In this document: in pieces, positions 6,312-10,921 of the stretch
Layout: each line of letters starts with the position of its first letter
How positions within the stretch are numbered: the stretch's first letter is position 1
Source of the DNA: an uncultured Ruminococcus sp.
GTDB taxonomy: Bacteria; Bacillota_A; Clostridia; Oscillospirales; Acutalibacteraceae
Direction of reading: 5' to 3'
Assembly (NCBI GenBank): GCA_902773395.1
Contig: CACYEJ010000152.1
Span: 1 to 10,921, forward strand
DNA length: 10,921 bases
Made by a program: the position numbers and the translations under genes
The notes under the pieces: generated by a model
Database searches by the model: none
What the model was told of the DNA's origin: nothing
Seen by the model: only the letters and a program-made list of their open reading frames with translations

Positions 6312-7028
6312 TTACTGATTCTTATTAATCATACGATTCTCAACCTTACCTGTCGCAAGGTCAATATATCTTACATAAATAGAAATTTTATTCTGTTCGT
6401 TCAAGTTGTTCCAAATCTTTTGCTCAAACTCGTCAATGTCATTCGGGATTGCAACTCTCTCCGGCTCACCCATGAATGTAGGAATCGGGTTGCCGTCCGT
6501 CACATATGTATGAATGAAATGACCGATACCATTCAAAGCGTTGTAAGAAAATGTATATCTGCTGCACTCGCTTCCCTCAATATCAGCGCTTTTTAGAATA
6601 CTCATTTTATATGTGAGCTTCTCGCCAAAGTTAAGCATACCGCTGATACGCGGCGTCCAGTTCGGCGGATCAGGCTCAAACTCACGAGTTTCCAAAGCCT
6701 CTTCAAAGCTCTTGCCGTCCTTGATAAAATCATAAATTGTATCAGTCTGGTCACCGTTTGTTACAATCAGCTTATCGCCGAGCTTTCTGATAGGCGAATA
6801 GATAATCAGCGACGGGTCTTCTACCTTAGAAGCGTCAAACGGGTGAATGATAACCTCATCTCCGTTCTCCACAAAGATACGGTTACGGCTGTTTTCGCTT
6901 CTGCCCATAATGAAGTAAGCTACAGCAGCCTTTGTGCCGTCCTCGGTCTTGCCGATTACGATACCTCTTCCGACATAGGGATTGCCGTTTATCAGCTCGC
7001 CGATGTCGTATGTTTTATATACGTTCAT
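6312..7028 (-). CDS. purO: Archaeal-type IMP cyclohydrolase (PurO family)
   Basis: IMP cyclohydrolase closes the ring of FAICAR to give IMP, the last step of the pathway. The 238-residue protein matches the PurO family known from archaea, not the MGS-like domain of PurH. It has YVGRGIVIGKTEDG near the N-terminus (18-31), then AYFIMGRSENSRNR (37-50), VTNGDQTDTIYD (89-100), WTPRISGML (124-132) and a C-terminal half with GIGHFIHTY. The NG-x2-TDTI and TPRI strings correspond to those remembered from Methanothermobacter PurO. ATG at 7026-7028 is chosen because AAAGGA lies upstream inside the end of purN. The longer frame from 7064 adds 12 residues overlapping purN. It follows purN by 2 bp, so coupling is likely. 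Position in the operon and the lack of a cyclohydrolase domain in the neighbouring PurH support the assignment. Activity is inferred. Confidence 0.87.
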   Translation of the reverse strand: MNVYKTYDIGELINGNPYVGRGIVIGKTEDGTKAAVAYFIMGRSENSRNRIFVENGDEVIIHPFDASKVEDPSLIIYSPIRKLGDKLIVTNGDQTDTIYDFIKDGKSFEEALETREFEPDPPNWTPRISGMLNFGEKLTYKMSILKSADIEGSECSRYTFSYNALNGIGHFIHTYVTDGNPIPTFMGEPERVAIPNDIDEFEQKIWNNLNEQNKISIYVRYIDLATGKVENRMINKNQ

Positions 7029-7030
7029 AA

Positions 7031-7651
7031 TTATTTTCCTTTCAAACCAAGTGCCGCATGACACACCTTTTCAACTGCCTGCGGAAGAATAATCCACTCG
7101 GCGTTGACCATGACTCTTTTCTGCAATACCTCCGGGGTATCGCCGTCCTCAACCTCGACAGCCTTCTGCATGATAATCTCTCCGCCGTCGGGAATCTCAT
7201 TGACGAAATGAACCGTTGCACCTGTCACCTTCACGCCGTATTTAAGCGCAGCCTCATGTACATGCAAGCCGTAAAAGCCTTTGCCGCAAAACGAGGGAAT
7301 CAGCGACGGGTGTACATTGATAATTCTCTTAGGATACTTCGCTGTAAAGAACTCGCTCAAAATGCACATAAAGCCTGCAAGCACAATCAATTCAATGCCG
7401 TTGTCGTTCAAAAGCTTAACGAGCTTTTCCTCGAACTCACGCTGTGAGGAACATTCCTTTCTCGACACAACTTCCGTCATAATGCCTGCCTTAGCTGCTC
7501 TTTCCAAAGCATAAGCGTTCGGATTATTCGACACTACAAGCTTTATCTCACCGCTCTTGATAACGCCGCTCTTCTGCTTATCAATAAGCGCCTGCAAATT
7601 TGTGCCGCCGCCCGACACAAACACGGCTATCTTTATTTTTTCGTTACTCAT
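7031..7651 (-). CDS. purN: Phosphoribosylglycinamide formyltransferase (GAR transformylase)
   Basis: The enzyme formylates GAR with 10-formyl-tetrahydrofolate to give FGAR. The 206-residue protein has the family's N-terminal loop VSGGGTNLQ (12-20). It has the catalytic Asn112 and His114 in INVHPSLIPSF, the substrate loop GKGFYGLHVHEAAL, and the catalytic Asp155 in NEIPDGGEIIMQ. The HPSLIPSFCGKGFYG form is typical of Clostridia. The ATG at 7649-7651 has GGTGA 5 nt upstream; codons before it begin with TTG and are not conserved. It lies 15 bp after the membrane-protein gene and 2 bp before purO. No folate-independent purT is in view, so this is the only visible enzyme for this step. Confidence 0.96.
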   Translation of the reverse strand: MSNEKIKIAVFVSGGGTNLQALIDKQKSGVIKSGEIKLVVSNNPNAYALERAAKAGIMTEVVSRKECSSQREFEEKLVKLLNDNGIELIVLAGFMCILSEFFTAKYPKRIINVHPSLIPSFCGKGFYGLHVHEAALKYGVKVTGATVHFVNEIPDGGEIIMQKAVEVEDGDTPEVLQKRVMVNAEWIILPQAVEKVCHAALGLKGK

Positions 7652-7666
7652 TATATTCACCAATTA

Positions 7667-8215
7667 TCACAACTGAATATTTCTGTTTTTGGCTGTTATC
7701 AAGCCAAGCACCTTGCCAAGCTCCTCGCCTACTTTGCTGCCGCTGACAGGAATTTTGCAAAGATTGATTTTCTTCTTGTCCACGGTGCGAATCTGTATAA
7801 TTCTTTTAGCATTCGAACCGTTGCCCTTGACAAGCTGATAAAGCTTTTCAATATCGCAGTACTCTACAACATCGCCGCTTTTTTTGCTTATCAGGAAATA
7901 TTTTCCAAGAATCAAAGAACCGTTAAACATCGGCTTGCCCGTCTGAAAGTCATACAGAACATCAGGCAAATCTCCCTTCTTATCAAGCTCGTCCATTCTC
8001 TTCTTAAAAAGGCTTCCCTTAATCGCGCCTACAGCAATAAATATACTTCCTAAAATAACGCCAAAGCCCAGCCACACAATGCCAAGCATTAACTGGTCAA
8101 ACATCACAATTTCAACAGCTAACGCCGCTGCTCCGGCAATCATCAAAATAATTCCAAACACATACTGTTTCGGACTTGGCTTAATATATTTTTCAAGCTT
8201 AACTCTGTCTTCCAT
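7667..8215 (-). CDS. Two-helix membrane protein of unknown function within the pur operon
   Basis: A 182-residue protein I do not recognise. After a short charged N-terminus there are two hydrophobic helices, about residues 18-39 and 43-65, joined by a tight turn. A charged stretch KKRMDELDKKGD and a soluble C-terminal domain (about 85-182) follow. That domain has alternating hydrophobic strands (GSLILGKYFLISKKSGDVVEY, then IIQIRTVDKKKINLCKI) and a final helix, a pattern that could fit a PH-like fold; this is speculative. By the positive-inside rule both termini should be cytosolic. The ATG at 8213-8215 lies 1 bp after the purM stop and lacks a well-spaced SD, so translation probably depends on coupling to purM. 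A longer frame from 8299 overlaps purM heavily and is rejected. The gene ends in TGA TAA. No catalytic motif was seen. Confidence 0.8.
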   Translation of the reverse strand: MEDRVKLEKYIKPSPKQYVFGIILMIAGAAALAVEIVMFDQLMLGIVWLGFGVILGSIFIAVGAIKGSLFKKRMDELDKKGDLPDVLYDFQTGKPMFNGSLILGKYFLISKKSGDVVEYCDIEKLYQLVKGNGSNAKRIIQIRTVDKKKINLCKIPVSGSKVGEELGKVLGLITAKNRNIQL

Positions 8216-8216
8216 T

Positions 8217-9254
8217 TTACTTGATAATAACTCCCTCGTCGCTCTTGACAACTCTGCCGATAACATAAGCGTCTTCGCCCTGAGCGTTAAGAACCTCAAT
8301 CGCCTTATCAGCGTCCTCGGCAGCTACAACAACACTCATTCCTACGCCCATATTAAAAGTATTGAACATATCTCTCTCTGGGATATTGCCTGTTTTAGCA
8401 ATCAAATCAAAGATAGGAAGTACTCTTACATCTGCCTTGTTAATCTCCGCGCTGTAGCCTGTGGGCAAGCTTCTTGGAATATTCTCGTAAAAACCGCCGC
8501 CTGTAATATGCGAAACAGCCTTTACCTTTACCTCTTCAAACAAAGCAAGCATCGGCTTCACATAAATCTTTGTAGGAGTAAGCAGGGTTTCGCCTATCGA
8601 CTTTCCGCCAAGCTCCTCAACGGGGGATTTAATATCTGCGCTCTCAACGTCAAATACTTTTCTCACAAGAGAAAATCCGTTTGAGTGAACGCCGCTTGAC
8701 GGAAGCGCAATTATCACATCGCCTTCGGTTACGGTATTCTTGTCGAGAATCTTACTCTTGTCAACAACGCCTGCGGAGAAGCCTGCCAAGTCGTACTCGT
8801 CCACAGGATAGAAGCCCGGCATCTCGGCAGTTTCACCGCCAACCAGCGCGCAGCCCGACTGCACGCAGCCCTCTGCAACGCCCTTTACAATTGCCTCTAT
8901 TCTTTCGGGAATATTCTTTCCACATGCAATATAATCAAGGAAAAACAACGGCTTTGCTCCGCAGCAGATAATATCGTTCACGCACATTGCAACACAGTCA
9001 ATACCTACCGTGTCGTGCTTATCCATGAGGAATGCCATTTTCAGCTTAGTGCCGACACCGTCCGTACCGCTTACGAGCACCGGTCTTTCAATGTCCTTTA
9101 CATCAAGCTCAAACAGACCGCCAAAGCCGCCGATATCCGAAACTACGCCGCTTGTCATTGTGCGCGCGATGTGGCTCTTCATCAGCTCTACAGCTTTGTA
9201 GCCTGCGGTAATGTCAACGCCTGCTGCCTTATAGCTCTCACTGCAACTCTTCAT
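8217..9254 (-). CDS. purM: Phosphoribosylformylglycinamidine cyclo-ligase (AIR synthetase)
   Basis: AIR synthetase closes the imidazole ring, converting FGAM and ATP to AIR. The 345-residue length is standard. Family motifs are [10 protein letters not shown] (62-71), [18 protein letters not shown] (91-108), [11 protein letters not shown] (139-149) and [14 protein letters not shown], all parts of the PurM/PurL ATP-binding superfamily. The ATG at 9252-9254 is preceded by AGGTGA with a 5-nt gap. The GTG three codons earlier is part of that ribosome site. The start overlaps the end of purF by 17 bp, and the stop lies 1 bp before the membrane-protein gene, so expression is tightly linked to both. 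No abnormal residues were seen. Confidence 0.97.
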   Translation of the reverse strand: MKSCSESYKAAGVDITAGYKAVELMKSHIARTMTSGVVSDIGGFGGLFELDVKDIERPVLVSGTDGVGTKLKMAFLMDKHDTVGIDCVAMCVNDIICCGAKPLFFLDYIACGKNIPERIEAIVKGVAEGCVQSGCALVGGETAEMPGFYPVDEYDLAGFSAGVVDKSKILDKNTVTEGDVIIALPSSGVHSNGFSLVRKVFDVESADIKSPVEELGGKSIGETLLTPTKIYVKPMLALFEEVKVKAVSHITGGGFYENIPRSLPTGYSAEINKADVRVLPIFDLIAKTGNIPERDMFNTFNMGVGMSVVVAAEDADKAIEVLNAQGEDAYVIGRVVKSDEGVIIK

Positions 9255-10728
9255 TCGTGTCACCTATTTCCTTATCTTTCTTTTTGGTTTTGTCTATCTT
9301 CTGCTCAAATTTATTTTTTAGATTACCCTTTGGCGTGGGAGTTGGATACTTTTCGTCAAAGCAAGCGCAGCAGAATCCGGTACAGCTGCTGCCGTCCGCA
9401 AGCTTAGTCACGTCCTCACGACTGAGGTAGCCCAACGAATCAGCCCCGATAATCTTAGCAATCTCAGGGATTGAATGCTTACAGGCAATCAAATTCTCCT
9501 TTGAGTCGATATCAACGCCGTAATAGCACGGACTAACAAACGGCGGCGCGGAAATTCGCACATGAACCTCTTTTGCTCCGGCATCTCTCACAAGGCGAAC
9601 AATTCTCGCGCTTGTCGTACCACGGACGATAGAGTCGTCAATCATAACAACTCTCTTACCCTTTACAACCTCAGAAATTGGATTAAGCTTTATTTTAACC
9701 TTATCCTCTCTGGACGACTGTCCGGGAGAAATAAAGGTTCTGCCGATATATTTATTCTTGATAAATCCAATGCCGTAAGGAATACCGGAAGCCCTTGCAT
9801 ACCCCACAGCCGCATCAAGACCCGAATCCGGCACACCAATGACGATATCGGCATCTACAGGGTGAGATTTTGCAAGCAGCTCGCCTGCCCGAACTCTCGC
9901 CATATGAACGTTGCAGCCGTCTAATCTGGAATCCGGTCTTGCAAAATAAATGTACTCAAAAATACACATTGCACCCGGTTTAGTGCCGCAATGCTCCGTA
10001 ATCGAGCGAACGCCGTCCTCACTGAACACGACAATTTCGCCCGGCTTTATATCGCGGATAAGCTTTGCGCTTACAGCTTCTAACGCGCAGCTTTCGGAAG
10101 CCACGATATATCGTCCGTCCTCGGTTACGCCGTAGCAAAGCGGACGGAAGCCTCTTGGATCTCTTGCCGCAATAAGCTTTTTAGGCGACATCACAACAAG
10201 CGAATACGCGCCGTCGATTTTGTACATCGCGCGATTTACCGCCTCTTCAATAGACGGACAGTTTATCCGCTCTTTGGTGATTACATATGAAATAACCTCT
10301 GTGTCGCTTGTGGTATGGAAGATTGAGCCTTCAAGCTCCAGCTGCTCTCTAAGCTCCATGGAGTTTACGAGGTTGCCGTTGTGCGCAAGAGCCATTCTCC
10401 CCTTAATGTGGTTCACAACAATAGGCTGGACATTGTTTCTATCGTTGGCGCCGGTAGTACCGTAACGAACGTGACCCACTGCCATATTGCCCTCGCCCAG
10501 CGATTTTAGCACAGTTGGCGTGAACACGTCGTTTACAAGTCCTAAATCCCTGTACGAATAAATCACTCCCTCATCGTTCACAGCAATCCCGCAGCCCTCC
10601 TGACCACGGTGCTGCAATGAAAACAATCCATAATAAACGGTAGATGCAACATTTACGGTCTCGTTGCTGAATACGCCGAAAACACCGCATTCCTCGTGAA
10701 GTTTTTCGGAATCAGTCATCATCATCAT
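9238..10728 (-). CDS. purF: Amidophosphoribosyltransferase (glutamine PRPP amidotransferase)
   Basis: PurF catalyses the first committed step: PRPP plus glutamine gives 5-phosphoribosylamine. It is usually feedback-inhibited by purine nucleotides. In this 496-residue frame the N-terminal Ntn-hydrolase domain has a 13-residue propeptide before the nucleophile Cys14 (EECGVFG), then GHVRYGTTG (85-93) and HNGNL (116-120). The phosphoribosyltransferase domain carries the PRPP loop [14 protein letters not shown] (360-373). Cys255, Cys401 and the CCAC at 453-456 match the 4Fe-4S ligands of the Bacillus-type enzyme, which can make such proteins oxygen-sensitive. The C-terminus ends in a Lys/Glu-rich tail of about 30 residues, longer than in Bacillus. 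The start is the first of four tandem ATGs (10726-10728), 8 nt after AGGAG. It is the first gene of the right block and overlaps purM by 17 bp. Confidence 0.97.
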   Translation of the reverse strand: MMMMTDSEKLHEECGVFGVFSNETVNVASTVYYGLFSLQHRGQEGCGIAVNDEGVIYSYRDLGLVNDVFTPTVLKSLGEGNMAVGHVRYGTTGANDRNNVQPIVVNHIKGRMALAHNGNLVNSMELREQLELEGSIFHTTSDTEVISYVITKERINCPSIEEAVNRAMYKIDGAYSLVVMSPKKLIAARDPRGFRPLCYGVTEDGRYIVASESCALEAVSAKLIRDIKPGEIVVFSEDGVRSITEHCGTKPGAMCIFEYIYFARPDSRLDGCNVHMARVRAGELLAKSHPVDADIVIGVPDSGLDAAVGYARASGIPYGIGFIKNKYIGRTFISPGQSSREDKVKIKLNPISEVVKGKRVVMIDDSIVRGTTSARIVRLVRDAGAKEVHVRISAPPFVSPCYYGVDIDSKENLIACKHSIPEIAKIIGADSLGYLSREDVTKLADGSSCTGFCCACFDEKYPTPTPKGNLKNKFEQKIDKTKKKDKEIGDTNEELQ

Positions 10729-10736
10729 TATTATTT

Positions 10737-10741
10737 CTCCT
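10737..10741 (-). promoter_or_regulatory. Shine-Dalgarno of purF facing four tandem ATG codons
   Basis: AGGAG on the minus strand, with an 8-nt spacer to the first ATG; the following in-frame ATGs sit 11, 14 and 17 nt away. The first has the best spacing, but initiation at the second is possible and would change the propeptide by one residue. Confidence 0.75.
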
Positions 10742-10773
10742 ATTGAAAAATAAATCCTCTGTTCATTTTCTAA

Positions 10774-10788
10774 TTGCTCAAAGAGCAA
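10774..10788 (-). other. Small hairpin in the purF leader
   Basis: TTGCTC and GAGCAA form a perfect 6-bp inverted repeat with a 3-nt loop, 46 nt before the purF ATG. No U-tract follows, so it is not a typical terminator. A weaker TTTCC/GGAAA dyad lies further upstream (about 10807-10825). Whether either is functional is unknown. Confidence 0.4.
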
Positions 10789-10833
10789 AGCTGTTTTTTA
10801 CTAAAATTTCCCAACATCAGGAAAACACAGTAT

Positions 10834-10839
10834 TTTATA
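10834..10839 (-). promoter_or_regulatory. Candidate -10 box of the purF block
   Basis: TATAAA on the minus strand (TAAAAT overlaps) at the downstream edge of the conserved element, matching the position of TATACT in the purB copy. It would give a leader of about 98 nt. The -35 region (TGCTGA) is poor, as in the purB copy. Confidence 0.35.
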
Positions 10840-10921
10840 CTCGAAAGCGTTAAGATTCAGCACTTTTCTTTCTCAGACCGGCAATTCGCAAGCTCTTGCC
10901 TGTTTTAGTTTTAATCGAAAG
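10836..10921 (-). repeat. Conserved pur upstream element, copy F (upstream of purF); may continue past the right edge
   Basis: About 88 percent identical by hand count to 6031-6115, in the same orientation relative to the downstream purine gene. The shared stretch includes AAAGCGTTAAGATT, AGCACTT, AATTCGCAAGCTCTTGCCTG and GAAAG. As the window ends here, the outer boundary is unknown. The presence of the same element before two separate purine gene blocks supports common control of both. Confidence 0.75.
10888..10899. promoter_or_regulatory. Candidate operator palindrome GCAAG-CT-CTTGC (purF copy)
   Basis: Identical in sequence to the site at 6082-6093, lying about 49 bp upstream of the TATA-like hexamer in this copy and 47 bp upstream in the purB copy. 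See the purB copy for the comparison with LacI-family operators. Confidence 0.4.

Noticed and set aside
7029..7064. Longer start for the PurO-type protein
   Set aside because: Twelve extra residues overlap the end of purN, while a proper AAAGGA site precedes the internal ATG at 7026-7028.
8216..8299. Longer start for the membrane protein
   Set aside because: The extension lies wholly within purM coding sequence and reads as a shadow; the ATG 1 bp after the purM stop is the sensible start.

Overview
The window is a de novo purine (IMP) biosynthesis locus from a Gram-positive anaerobe of the class Clostridia, most likely a Ruminococcus or another Oscillospiraceae member. That placement rests on the protein types: the single-chain clade II PurL, a PurF with propeptide and Fe-S cysteines, and Clostridia-like PurN and PurB. 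Strong AGGAG-type ribosome binding sites and moderate GC also fit. All supported genes lie on the minus strand, so transcription runs from high to low coordinates. No mobile element, tRNA, rRNA or CRISPR array was seen.

Right block (10921 to 6312), in transcription order: a conserved upstream element, a leader of roughly 100 nt, then purF, purM, an unrecognised two-helix membrane protein, purN, and a gene for an archaeal-type IMP cyclohydrolase (PurO family). These genes are packed tightly: a 17-bp overlap, then gaps of 1, 15 and 2 bp.

The middle gap (5996 to 6311, 316 bp) has no gene. Next to purO it carries a structured, dispersed-repeat-like segment (about 6174 to 6277). Next to purB it carries a second copy (6031 to 6115) of the roughly 86-bp element found upstream of purF.

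Left block (5995 to 1): purB, a GNAT acetyltransferase, a stand-alone AICAR transformylase (the C-terminal half of ordinary PurH), a 14-bp perfect inverted repeat, a small Cys-rich protein of unknown function, purD, and the first 327 codons of a large purL that runs off the left edge.

Together the genes cover PRPP to phosphoribosylamine (PurF), GAR (PurD), FGAR (PurN), FGAM (PurL), AIR (PurM), SAICAR to AICAR (PurB), FAICAR (PurH) and IMP (PurO). PurB also makes AMP from adenylosuccinate. The AIR carboxylation and SAICAR synthase genes (purE/K/C) are not in view. Two points stand out. The usual bifunctional PurH is replaced by two separate proteins, one bacterial-type and one archaeal-type. 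The two blocks also share an unusual, nearly identical upstream element with a GCAA-N4-TTGC palindrome, which suggests co-regulation.
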